From assembly GCA_015061605.1 (NCBI GenBank), contig SUWH01000022.1, positions 1 to 40,589 on the forward strand: DNA of 40,589 nt, written 5' to 3'. Below are positions 23,591 through 31,456 of the stretch, in pieces (position 1 is the stretch's first letter; each line of letters begins with the position of its first letter). The position numbers and the translations under genes were made by a program. The notes under the pieces were generated by a model. The model was not told the origin of the DNA. It ran no database searches and saw only the letters and a program-made list of their open reading frames with translations. Source of the DNA: Lentisphaerota bacterium (GTDB lineage Bacteria; Verrucomicrobiota; Lentisphaeria; Victivallales; Victivallaceae).

Positions 23591-25260
23591 GAGCCAACAA
23601 GATTTTTCAATATGTGATCGTCGCGGCACTCGCGCTGTTTCTCGGTATGTTTTTACTGCTGCCGGTTTTTACCGTTATTCAGGTCGGTTGCGATGCCGGA
23701 CTCATCATGGAAGCTCTGCGCAGTCCGGTCTACCGCGAAGGATTGTTCAACAGTCTGCTTATTGCGGTCGTCACCACATTTCTGGTCGCATTGATCTCAC
23801 TTCCTCTGGCACTTATTTACGACCGGTTTGATTTCCCCTGCAAAGAGTGGTGTTCACTGGCGATGCTGCTGCCGATGATATTGCCGCCCTTTGTCGGTGC
23901 GCTGGGATTTCAGCAATTGCTCGGGCATTACGGGGTATTCAATGCGATACTGACTTCGCTCGGTTTTGAACGGGTGGACTTTCTGGGCGGCAACGGCACT
24001 TTCTGGTCGGTGTGCTTTATTGAAGCACTGCACTTGTACCCGATTTTTTACCTCAACTCTGTGACCGCGTTGGGCAATATCGATCCGGCACTCAATGAAA
24101 GTGCCGCCAATATGGGTGCTTCGCGCTGGAAGCGTTTTACTTCCATAACTTTGCCGTTGATGCGCCCCGGATTGTTTGCCGGAGGCAGCATCGTACTGGT
24201 CTGGAGCTTCACTGAACTGGGTACTCCGCTGATGTTCGGATACACCCGGGTCGCTCCGGTACAGATCCTCAACGGCCTCAATGAGTTGGAAACCAATCCG
24301 CTGCCCTATTCGCTGGTGTTGATCATGCTGGTGGTGTCGGCGGGGCTGTATCTGGTTTCGCGTCTGGCACTGGGCAGTAAAAACGGTGCGGCATCCGGCA
24401 AGGGGAGCATGGGAACTTCAGCGGTGAAGCTGCGTTCATGGAAACGTTTTCTGCCGCTGGCGGCATTCGGAGTGGTCTCGTTTTGTGCAGTACTGCCCCA
24501 TCTGGCGCTGATCGGGATCGCTTTCGGTAAAAATTATTATAATTCAGTTTTGCCGCACGGAATAACTTTACAGCACTTTGACAATGCACTTTCCAACGTG
24601 CTGGTGCTGCCCTCGATCGGCAACAGTTTGCGTTATTCGCTTCTGGCGATGCTGATCGCGGTCATCATCGGCGTGATAGTTGCGCTGGCTTCAGTGAGGT
24701 GGAAACTGCGCGGCAGCTGGATAGTTGATCTGCTGTCGATGCTGCCTCTGGCGGTGCCGGGGGTGGTGATCGCTTTCGGATTTCTGGGTATGACGGTCAA
24801 ATTCAGCTGGGCGGAAGCGTTGTTCGATCCGGTCAACAATCCTTTGTGGCTGCTGTCGATCGCCTATGCGGTGCGGCGCATACCTTATGTGGTGCGTTCG
24901 GTCGGTTCCGGTTTGGAGCAGACTCCGGAAGAGTTGGAAAATGCCGCCCGCAACTTCGGAGCTTCGCCGTGGCAGGTATTGTGCAAGATCACGGTGCCGC
25001 TGGTGGCGGCGAACTTACTGGTCGGCGGCTTGTTTGCTTTCAGTTTTTCGATGCTTGAGGTGTCGGATTCACTGATTCTGGCGCAGAAAAGTGAGTTTTT
25101 TCCTATTACCAAAGCGCTGTTTGAATTGTCGCAGATATTGGGTTCCGGCCCCAGTTCCGCCAGTGCTTTCGGCGTGTGGGCGATGTGTTTTCTGGCGGTT
25201 ACGCTCATCGCTGCCGGAATACTAATGGGTAAAAGGATCGGTTCAATTTTCAAGTTCTGA
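23587..25260 (+). CDS. ABC importer permease, two fused transmembrane halves (FbpB-like)
   Basis: A 557-residue membrane protein with roughly twelve hydrophobic segments in two halves. Each half carries the cytoplasmic EAA-type loop that docks to the ATPase: near 175-200 (E-S-A-A-N-M-G-A-S-R-W-K-R-F) and near 455-475 (E-N-A-A-R-N-F-G-A-S-P-W-Q-V). Fused double permeases of this layout are typical of Fe3+ (FbpB/HitB) and some thiamine importers. It overlaps the binding-protein gene by four bases. No terminator is visible after it; the next promoter begins two bases past the stop. Confidence 0.93.
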   Translation: MRANKIFQYVIVAALALFLGMFLLLPVFTVIQVGCDAGLIMEALRSPVYREGLFNSLLIAVVTTFLVALISLPLALIYDRFDFPCKEWCSLAMLLPMILPPFVGALGFQQLLGHYGVFNAILTSLGFERVDFLGGNGTFWSVCFIEALHLYPIFYLNSVTALGNIDPALNESAANMGASRWKRFTSITLPLMRPGLFAGGSIVLVWSFTELGTPLMFGYTRVAPVQILNGLNELETNPLPYSLVLIMLVVSAGLYLVSRLALGSKNGAASGKGSMGTSAVKLRSWKRFLPLAAFGVVSFCAVLPHLALIGIAFGKNYYNSVLPHGITLQHFDNALSNVLVLPSIGNSLRYSLLAMLIAVIIGVIVALASVRWKLRGSWIVDLLSMLPLAVPGVVIAFGFLGMTVKFSWAEALFDPVNNPLWLLSIAYAVRRIPYVVRSVGSGLEQTPEELENAARNFGASPWQVLCKITVPLVAANLLVGGLFAFSFSMLEVSDSLILAQKSEFFPITKALFELSQILGSGPSSASAFGVWAMCFLAVTLIAAGILMGKRIGSIFKF

Positions 25261-25261
25261 C

Positions 25262-25290
25262 TTGAAAACGGTTTGAAAGTCATGTATATT
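25262..25290 (+). promoter_or_regulatory. Promoter of the rsmE-lipoprotein operon
   Basis: TTGAAA (25262-25267), 17-base spacer, TATATT (25285-25290), 33 bases before the ATG. Confidence 0.65.
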
Positions 25291-25323
25291 TGATAGAATG
25301 TAAACATTGGTATCAGGTAATTT

Positions 25324-26502
25324 ATGCACAGGATCTTCTGTTCAAACATTCCCGGAGAGGGCGTTGAATTCAAGCCCGAACCCAGAGAGGCTGAACATCT
25401 TTTCAAGGTGTTCCGGGCGCGTCCCGGCGAGGCGGTCGAATTGCTCGACGGCCGCGGCAGCCGTGCCCGCGCCACGGTCATCGAACAGAAAATGATCCGT
25501 ATCGAACAAGTCGAAACCGCCGCTGTTCCCGCCGAAAAACTCCACCTCTGCTGCGCGCTGCCCCGCCGTCAGAAATTGGATTCTCTTTTGAAACAGGCTG
25601 CTGAACTTGGAGCATGGACGATCCGCCCGGTGCGTTGTGAGCGTTCCGTCGCCGAGGGAAATCCGAGAGAGCGCTGGGAAGTGCTGCTTCAGGAGGCGTG
25701 CAAGCAATCCGGAAATCCGTTCCTGCCGGAAATTTACCGGGAAAACTCACTCAAAGATACGCTTGAAGCATTGAAAGCGGAAAATATCGATATTTATTAC
25801 GGCAGCGTGAAAAAGATCGATCATGCCAAACGTGATTTGCCTGTCGAACGGGAAAAAGCCATTCTCATCGGCCCCGAGGGCGGTTTCAGCGATGCGGAAA
25901 CCGATATGATCGCAGCTTACTGCGGTATCCCGCTCAATCTGGGACCGCATATCCTGCGTCTGGAAACCGCCGCTGTCGCTGCGCTGGCGGTACTGCGGAT
26001 GCTGGTTCTGCCGTTCATGGCGGCTGTTTTGCTGGTTTCTTCCGGTTGCGGACCGGGGGATGTTTCGCGCAATCCGTTGATGATAAAAGCTGAACAACTC
26101 AAGCGCGATGGAGCATTTGCCGATGCCAGAAGATTTCTGCGTCAGGTCGTCGCCCGCTATCCGGAATCTCCGGAGGGATACCTCGCTCTGGGAAAACTCT
26201 GCGAAGAGGAGCTGGACGATAAACTTGAAGCCATCTACTGTTACCGCAATTTTATGCAGCTTGCTTCTGAAAATGATTACCGCCGGGATAGTGTGGAAAA
26301 ATATATCCGGGCGATGGAAGAAAAAATTTCCGCAGATTATGTCGCCGCTTCTCCGGAAGTTGAGAAGCTCCGGAAACTGAATAAAGGTATGCAGGAGGAA
26401 CTCATCCTCGCCAAGCGTGTCGCTTTACGCAGTCAGCAGAAAGCTGAACAGCTTGAAAAAAAGTTGAAAGATGTCACCGGAAAACGTCGTAAGAGGAGAT
26501 GA
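25324..26502 (+). CDS. rsmE: RsmE 16S rRNA m3U1498 methyltransferase fused in frame to a TPR lipoprotein
   Basis: Residues 1 to about 226 are a complete RsmE: a PUA-like N-terminus (M-H-R-I-F-C), then the SPOUT domain with G-P-E-G-G-F-S-D-A-E and L-G-P-H-I-L-R-L-E-T-A. RsmE methylates U1498 of 16S rRNA in the cytoplasm. No stop follows. The frame runs into a hydrophobic segment, M-L-V-L-P-F-M-A-A-V-L-L-V-S-S-G-C (226-242), a convincing lipoprotein signal with Cys242. A TPR-like domain (about 255-330) and a basic coiled-coil tail come next. Either one membrane-spanning fusion is made, or internal ATGs (25999, 26017) start a separate lipoprotein. Neither internal ATG has a clear ribosome site. 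Normal RsmE is about 240 residues. Two lipoprotein genes follow directly. Confidence 0.9.
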   Translation: MHRIFCSNIPGEGVEFKPEPREAEHLFKVFRARPGEAVELLDGRGSRARATVIEQKMIRIEQVETAAVPAEKLHLCCALPRRQKLDSLLKQAAELGAWTIRPVRCERSVAEGNPRERWEVLLQEACKQSGNPFLPEIYRENSLKDTLEALKAENIDIYYGSVKKIDHAKRDLPVEREKAILIGPEGGFSDAETDMIAAYCGIPLNLGPHILRLETAAVAALAVLRMLVLPFMAAVLLVSSGCGPGDVSRNPLMIKAEQLKRDGAFADARRFLRQVVARYPESPEGYLALGKLCEEELDDKLEAIYCYRNFMQLASENDYRRDSVEKYIRAMEEKISADYVAASPEVEKLRKLNKGMQEELILAKRVALRSQQKAEQLEKKLKDVTGKRRKRR

Positions 26503-26506
26503 AGTG

Positions 26507-26998
26507 ATGAAAAATATGCTGATGTTTTTTACTGTTGTTTTTGCTGTGATGTTTTCCGGATGTATCTTTTCCGGAACTCCGGTCAAATTTGAGTTGTATA
26601 CTGCTGATTTGCCGGGTGGAACTTTGCCGTACCGGGTCGGAGCTGTGAGCAATCTTTCCGGAGCCGGACGGGAGTTTCTGGTTCAGGATTCGGGCAGTCA
26701 GGTGAGTGTTGACCGTTCCCGCCGTTTTCTCAATGAGCCGGATCAGATGCTGCGTTCCGCGTTGAGTGTGGTTTGTACCGGAGAAAAAGGGATGGTTTCG
26801 GCGCAGGTGATCAAGTTTGAATTTTCACCGGGATTGAAGAGTTTGAATGGGGTTGCTGTCTTTTCAATAAAGGTGAACAGTGTGACAAAAACAATTGTTT
26901 GCCGCGAAACTGTCAAAGTAGAGGATAATGACTGCGGCAGAGCTGCCGCAGAGTTTTTTGAACGTTGTATAAAACAAATTTCAGGAGTGAAATTATGA
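26507..26998 (+). CDS. Lipoprotein, possibly ABC-type transport auxiliary (PqiC/DUF330-like)
   Basis: A 163-residue lipoprotein: signal M-K-N-M-L-M-F-F-T-V-V-F-A-V-M-F-S-G-C with the lipid-bearing Cys at 19. ATG 26507 has AGAGGAG eight bases upstream and gives the signal directly. A later stretch, V-S-V-D-R-S-R-R-F-L-N-E-P-D-Q-M-L, resembles the R-W-x-x-P-x-x-L-L region of PqiC-type auxiliary lipoproteins, which work with lipid-handling ABC/Mce systems at the cell envelope. The resemblance is by eye and no Mce partner is in the window. It starts four bases after the RsmE fusion and overlaps the next lipoprotein gene by four. Confidence 0.7.
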   Translation: MKNMLMFFTVVFAVMFSGCIFSGTPVKFELYTADLPGGTLPYRVGAVSNLSGAGREFLVQDSGSQVSVDRSRRFLNEPDQMLRSALSVVCTGEKGMVSAQVIKFEFSPGLKSLNGVAVFSIKVNSVTKTIVCRETVKVEDNDCGRAAAEFFERCIKQISGVKL

Positions 26999-27432
26999 AA
27001 AAATATTTTTTGTTGACGGCTTTTGCCGCGGCGGTTTTGCTGATCGGAGGCTGTGTGCGTACTTCCACTCTGGACTGGACTCCGGCACAACATGGCGATG
27101 TGAGCAGTTCCGGAAAAGAGGTCGCTTATCACCTCAAAGCACGGAATTGCGGACTGTATCTTTTCAATTTCATCCCCATCTGGTCGGGAAAAGTTAGCCG
27201 CCCAAACCGTAAAGATTATGAATTGTGGCAGGATATGGTCAATGAATGGGATATGCGGCGTTTGCTTGAACGGGAGCTTGAACGGCTCGGTGCCAGCCAT
27301 GTCGAAGATGTGAAAATGAGCAGCTATTCCAGCGGAGCATGGACATTGTGGATATTCTGGAAAAAGTCCATGACCGCCAGTGCCGTTGCAATAAAAAAAG
27401 CTCCGAAAGCAAAAAAAACGGAAACAAAATAA
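26995..27432 (+). CDS. Lipoprotein of unknown function
   Basis: A 145-residue protein with signal M-K-K-Y-F-L-L-T-A-F-A-A-A-V-L-L-I-G-G-C (lipid Cys at 20). ATG 26995 overlaps the previous stop (ATGA) and has AGGAG seven bases upstream. The mature part has an aromatic stretch, L-Y-L-F-N-F-I-P-I-W-S-G, a helical M-R-R-L-L-E-R-E-L-E-R-L-G-A segment and a hydrophobic W-T-L-W-I-F-W near the end, then a Lys-rich tail. I do not recognise a named family. It is the third consecutive envelope lipoprotein in this transcript; a joint role with its neighbours is inference. Confidence 0.7.
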   Translation: MKKYFLLTAFAAAVLLIGGCVRTSTLDWTPAQHGDVSSSGKEVAYHLKARNCGLYLFNFIPIWSGKVSRPNRKDYELWQDMVNEWDMRRLLERELERLGASHVEDVKMSSYSSGAWTLWIFWKKSMTASAVAIKKAPKAKKTETK

Positions 27433-27441
27433 ACTATTTAC

Positions 27442-27490
27442 TTGAAAAAAGTACAGTGCAGTGCTATATTCCGTATGCGCTGTATTGTAC
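27442..27490 (+). promoter_or_regulatory. tpiA promoter with imperfect inverted repeat around the -10
   Basis: TTGAAA (27442-27447), 17-base spacer, TATATT (27465-27470). Imperfect 14-base inverted arms (27451-27464 and 27477-27490, 11 of 14 matching) flank the -10. A 6-3-6 hairpin (27479-27493) falls at the likely transcript start. An 80-base leader follows. Confidence 0.65.
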
Positions 27491-27559
27491 AGCCATTGAT
27501 TGGTGAACTGGATAATGTTCTGATTATTTTTAATTAATATATGAAAAAGGAATTGAAAA

Positions 27560-28330
27560 ATGAGCCGTAAAGTAATCATCGCCGGTAACTGGAAAATGAA
27601 CAAAACCGCTGCCGAAGGCCGCGAACTGGTCGAAGCCCTCAAGGCTGAACTTACCTGCAGCTGCTATGACCAGCTTGATATCGTGGTCTGCCCGCCTTTC
27701 ACCACCATCGGTGCCGTGGTCGAAGCTGCCAGAGGCAGCCGGATCAAAGTCGGTGCGCAGAATATCCACTGGGCCGCCAACGGCGCATTCACCGGTGAAA
27801 TTTCTGCTGATATGCTCAAAACTGCCGGTGTCGAATATGTCATCATCGGTCACAGCGAACGCCGCCAGTATTTCGGCGAAACCGATGCCACCGTCAACAG
27901 CCGCCTCAAAGCCGCTATCGCCGCCGGTTTGAAACCGATCGTCTGCATCGGCGAACTTCTCGAAGAACGCGAAGGCGGTCTTACTGAAAAAGTCCTGACC
28001 ACCCAGATCCGCGGCGGTTTCGATGGTATTTCCGGCGAGAAAATGGCTGAAGTCGTCGTCGCCTATGAACCGGTCTGGGCCATCGGTACCGGCAAAACCG
28101 CCACTCCCGATATCGCACAGGAAACCCACGCTCACATCCGTAAAGAACTCGCCGCTATGTTCGGCGAAGAAGTCGCCGCTAAAGTCCGTATCCAGTACGG
28201 CGGCAGCATGAAAGCTGATAATGCCCGCGAACTGGTCGCCCAGCCTGACATCGACGGCGGTCTGATCGGCGGCGCCGCTCTCAAAGCGGACAGCTTTGTC
28301 GCTCTTATCAATGAGGCTATGGGCAAGTAA
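27560..28330 (+). CDS. tpiA: Triosephosphate isomerase
   Basis: Glycolytic enzyme interconverting dihydroxyacetone phosphate and glyceraldehyde 3-phosphate. The 256 residues show A-G-N-W-K-M-N-K (Asn10, Lys12), I-I-G-H-S-E-R-R (electrophile His98), A-Y-E-P-V-W-A-I-G-T-G (catalytic Glu170) and Y-G-G-S-M for phosphate binding. AAAGGAA precedes ATG. Codons end heavily in C, as expected for a highly expressed glycolytic gene. The order tpiA-secG, 32 bases apart, is widely conserved in bacteria. Confidence 0.98.
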   Translation: MSRKVIIAGNWKMNKTAAEGRELVEALKAELTCSCYDQLDIVVCPPFTTIGAVVEAARGSRIKVGAQNIHWAANGAFTGEISADMLKTAGVEYVIIGHSERRQYFGETDATVNSRLKAAIAAGLKPIVCIGELLEEREGGLTEKVLTTQIRGGFDGISGEKMAEVVVAYEPVWAIGTGKTATPDIAQETHAHIRKELAAMFGEEVAAKVRIQYGGSMKADNARELVAQPDIDGGLIGGAALKADSFVALINEAMGK

Positions 28331-28362
28331 TTGCTGCGCATTTACGGCAGAGGAAAAAGAAA

Positions 28363-28707
28363 ATGAATATTCTGACTATTTTGTGCTACACGCTGATCGT
28401 CGTGGTCGCACTGCTGCTTATCGGGCTGATCATGATCCAGCCCTCCAAATCCGGCGGTATGGGTGCTGCGTTCGGCGGTATCGGTGAAGCTTTCGGCGGC
28501 AAAGCCGGAAGTCACCTTACCAAGACCACGGTCATCATGACCGCGATCTTCTTTATCGTTGCGCTTGCTCTGGCGGCATTTATCGGTCACGGCGGCGGCA
28601 AAAAAGAGGCTTCTGACGAATTCAGCAAAGCTCTGACCGCACAGGAAGAGGTCACAGTCAAGGCACCGGAGGCAAAAGCCGGTGCGGTTGAAAACAAAGC
28701 AAAGTAA
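28363..28707 (+). CDS. secG: Preprotein translocase subunit SecG
   Basis: Small accessory subunit of the SecYEG channel. Two transmembrane helices (about 3-25 and 56-74) flank the conserved Gly-rich loop I-Q-P-S-K-S-G-G-M-G-A-A-F-G-G. A charged Ala/Lys/Glu-rich tail extends it to 114 residues, longer than E. coli SecG's tail region would predict but normal for this phylum. It is co-transcribed with tpiA and is followed 23 bases later by the first pilus gene, so the pilus set may be read from the same promoter. Confidence 0.95.
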   Translation: MNILTILCYTLIVVVALLLIGLIMIQPSKSGGMGAAFGGIGEAFGGKAGSHLTKTTVIMTAIFFIVALALAAFIGHGGGKKEASDEFSKALTAQEEVTVKAPEAKAGAVENKAK

Positions 28708-28730
28708 TTTTTTACACAGGGACGCAGGAA

Positions 28731-29570
28731 ATGAAAAGTGTTGCATTGAAATTGTCTATGGTTGCTGTATTGTCCGTTTTTGCATTCAGTTTATTTGCTG
28801 CGCCCAAAGATAAACCCCAGCTTATTGTTCTCCGGCCTGTGGTCAAGGTGTCGGATGTCAGCGAGCCCAAAGCATCCTTTTCCAGTTCTCTGCCCATTCC
28901 GCAGACCGGCAAGACCAATTACAACAAGTGGATGATGGTTCTTGTCGATTTCACTGTCGGCTTGAGAGAGCTGAATAAGCAGAATAAAAAATTATTCCCC
29001 AATGCTCCGGTTCTCAAAGCCGGAAGCAGCCGGGATTGGCTGGATAATGTCGATGTCAGCGTCAAAGGCATGTTTGAGACGATGAACGGAGATTCAGAGC
29101 AGCATGTTTTGTTCTCCGGTGTGACCAAGTTGTATTCTTTGCGTTTGAATCATTCCAGACATCTGGTATTGTTCTTTCTGCCGCCGCATATCATTGACCG
29201 CTACTATATCCCTCACCCCGTTAAGAGCAGCAATGCAAAACCGAAGAGTGATGGCAAAGAGAAAGAAAAGGTTTTCAGGTATCACAAGTTGAATCAGCGG
29301 GACATGATGATCGAAGTCGTCATCAGCGCTGACGGCGTTGAGCTCGCCCGGAAATATCTCAATGTGAAACTTGAAAAAGAAGAAGAGAAAATGGCATCGG
29401 GTAAAAATCGCGAAGAGCAGTTGGCAGTTTTGTATCAGAAAAAGTTTTCCATGCTGGGAAGCAAAGTTCCCGGCAATTACAATTTAGATGGGGCACTTCT
29501 CTCCAAGGGGCAGTCGCCGTGGGCATATTACAAATATGATCAGTTTGACCTGGAAAAGAAAAATCATTGA
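28731..29570 (+). CDS. Amuc_1102-like pilus-associated protein
   Basis: A 279-residue exported protein (signal peptide about 1-24) with a beta-rich middle and a basic, helical C-terminal third. The call rests mainly on position: it is directly upstream of the PilM-type gene, as Amuc_1102 is next to Amuc_1101 in Akkermansia muciniphila, and its size is similar. Amuc_1102 family proteins are periplasmic parts of a type IV pilus-like system with no known enzyme activity. The residue-level match was not checked. There is a 50-base gap before the next start and no terminator. Confidence 0.6.
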   Translation: MKSVALKLSMVAVLSVFAFSLFAAPKDKPQLIVLRPVVKVSDVSEPKASFSSSLPIPQTGKTNYNKWMMVLVDFTVGLRELNKQNKKLFPNAPVLKAGSSRDWLDNVDVSVKGMFETMNGDSEQHVLFSGVTKLYSLRLNHSRHLVLFFLPPHIIDRYYIPHPVKSSNAKPKSDGKEKEKVFRYHKLNQRDMMIEVVISADGVELARKYLNVKLEKEEEKMASGKNREEQLAVLYQKKFSMLGSKVPGNYNLDGALLSKGQSPWAYYKYDQFDLEKKNH

Positions 29571-29620
29571 TAACAGCTGATTGACAGCAGTTGCAGCTTA
29601 AACAGTGTGTGGTGTTGAAT

Positions 29621-31438
29621 ATGGCAGACGCAAATAAGATTTTGGCAATAGACATCGGCGGTGAAAACCTCAAAATGGCCGAATTTCATTATCAGGAAAA
29701 CGGCCGGTTGACAATGGAGCTTTTTGCCTTCCGTAAAATGGTGCGGATAGAGGATGAAAGCAACAAAGAGATGTTTCGCCGTTACTACAGCGAATTGTTG
29801 GAAGAGTACGGTTTTACAGCAGATTCGGTCCGTCTTTCTCTGTCCGCACAAAATTCTTTTCAGCGTTTGAGCAAACTGCCGCCGGTACTGGGCAATAAAG
29901 AGTCCATTGACCGGATGGTGGAGTATGAGGCATCGCAGACCGTCCCATATTCGATCGATGAAATCGAATGGGGATACCAGCTGCTTTATCACGAGTGGGA
30001 AGAGTTGGTCCCTGAGGAACAGGAAGACGGTACTATTCAGGAAGTGAGCGTTAAACGCGAGGAAAATGAAGCTCTTTTCATCGCCATGCGCAGCGATGAT
30101 GTTGTCATTTATACCGATGTTATTGAAGATTCCGGAAAAAAGGTGCTGTCGGTGGATGTCGCTCCCGTGGCACTTTTTAACGCGGCTCTGGCGGCGCAGA
30201 TCAAAGAGGATGAATGCGTGCTTCTGATCAATATCGGCGGCAGTTCGACCACTCTGATGATCGCCGACCACCGGCGTATATTCATGCGTAATATCCCGAC
30301 TGCCGGAGAAGCGGTCACGGCCCAGATCGTCCGCGAATTTGCGATCGGTCACGATCAGGCCGAAGAGTTCAAGCGCCGTTACGGTTTTGTCGCTCTCGGC
30401 GGAGCTTATGAAGAACCGGAATCCGAATTGGCAGCCAAGATATCCAAGCTCACCCGTAACGTTATGACCCGTTTGCATGGCGAAATAAGCCGTTCGATAA
30501 ATGTCTGGCGGGCGCAGCACGGCGGTTCTGCTCCCGGGCGGGTTCTGCTCGCCGGAGGTGGATCCACTATGAGATATACCACCGACTTTTTCAAAGAAAA
30601 GCTCCGTATTCCGACCGAATATCTGAATACCTATACTCTGATCGATTTCGGACCGTATGTCGATAAGGAATTGCTTCAGTCGACCGCGTCCATGTCCCAG
30701 GCGCTTATCGGTCTTGCGCTGCGCGGTTTGAATCACTCTCCGCTGGATATTTCACTTTTGCCGCGCAAGATCAAAAAGCAGGTCGAATTCAACGGCCGCA
30801 AACCTTTTCTCTATGCCAGTGCGGCAACATTGCTGGTCTGTTTGTTGATCGTGCTTTTCGGTGTGAATAAGCTGCTTGACTTTGAAACTCTCCGGGTCGC
30901 CGAAGTGCATAAACGTCTTGAAAGAGCCGAAAGAGAATCAAAGGCGATCAAGGCAATCGATCAGGAACGGAATGATAAACTTTCTCAATACAATATGATG
31001 AAAAAGTTTCTGGATGACCGTACGCAGTGGAGCAAGCTGATCGAGGTGATCCAGTCAAAAATACCGGAAAATATGTGGTTGGTGACTCTTGAGTATGAAT
31101 CTGACAATATGCTCAACAATGATGGGCAGAGTGAAGATCTTCATGGTGATGAGCACCGCGAAGGAAGCGCTGCTTTAAGTGCAAATCCGGATAAACGGCA
31201 GGGCATCAATCATATTTCCCGCAGTACAACTATAAATCGTGTGCGTTTGGTCGGTTATACGCTTGGTTCAGAGATCGAAACAACCAGCAAATTCCTGAAT
31301 AATATGAGAGAATATGCCAGGCAGGAAGGTTCGCTGATCACTGAAGTCCATCCGGCAGGAAACAATCAAAGTTCTGCGGATTGGAATTTGTATTATTTTG
31401 AATGTAAACTGACGCTCAGAAATCCGATAAAGAAGTAA
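29621..31438 (+). CDS. pilM: PilM-PilN fusion, Amuc_1101 family PilM-like pilus complex protein
   Basis: Residues 1 to about 380 form an actin-like PilM ATPase fold: I-L-A-I-D-I-G-G-E-N-L-K-M-A near the start, L-L-I-N-I-G-G-S-S-T-T-L (phosphate 2) and L-L-A-G-G-G-S-T-M (adenosine loop). A transmembrane helix (about 394-416), a coiled coil and a ferredoxin-like PilN-type domain follow. In other bacteria PilM (cytoplasmic) and PilN (inner membrane) are separate and interact, so here one 605-residue chain joins them. ATG 29621 is chosen because M-A-D-A-N-K-I-L-A-I-D-I-G-G is the natural start; there is no good ribosome site. It should form the inner-membrane alignment platform with the next two products. 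Confidence 0.88.
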   Translation: MADANKILAIDIGGENLKMAEFHYQENGRLTMELFAFRKMVRIEDESNKEMFRRYYSELLEEYGFTADSVRLSLSAQNSFQRLSKLPPVLGNKESIDRMVEYEASQTVPYSIDEIEWGYQLLYHEWEELVPEEQEDGTIQEVSVKREENEALFIAMRSDDVVIYTDVIEDSGKKVLSVDVAPVALFNAALAAQIKEDECVLLINIGGSSTTLMIADHRRIFMRNIPTAGEAVTAQIVREFAIGHDQAEEFKRRYGFVALGGAYEEPESELAAKISKLTRNVMTRLHGEISRSINVWRAQHGGSAPGRVLLAGGGSTMRYTTDFFKEKLRIPTEYLNTYTLIDFGPYVDKELLQSTASMSQALIGLALRGLNHSPLDISLLPRKIKKQVEFNGRKPFLYASAATLLVCLLIVLFGVNKLLDFETLRVAEVHKRLERAERESKAIKAIDQERNDKLSQYNMMKKFLDDRTQWSKLIEVIQSKIPENMWLVTLEYESDNMLNNDGQSEDLHGDEHREGSAALSANPDKRQGINHISRSTTINRVRLVGYTLGSEIETTSKFLNNMREYARQEGSLITEVHPAGNNQSSADWNLYYFECKLTLRNPIKK

Positions 31439-31456
31439 GTCCGGGAGGGTTTTATA

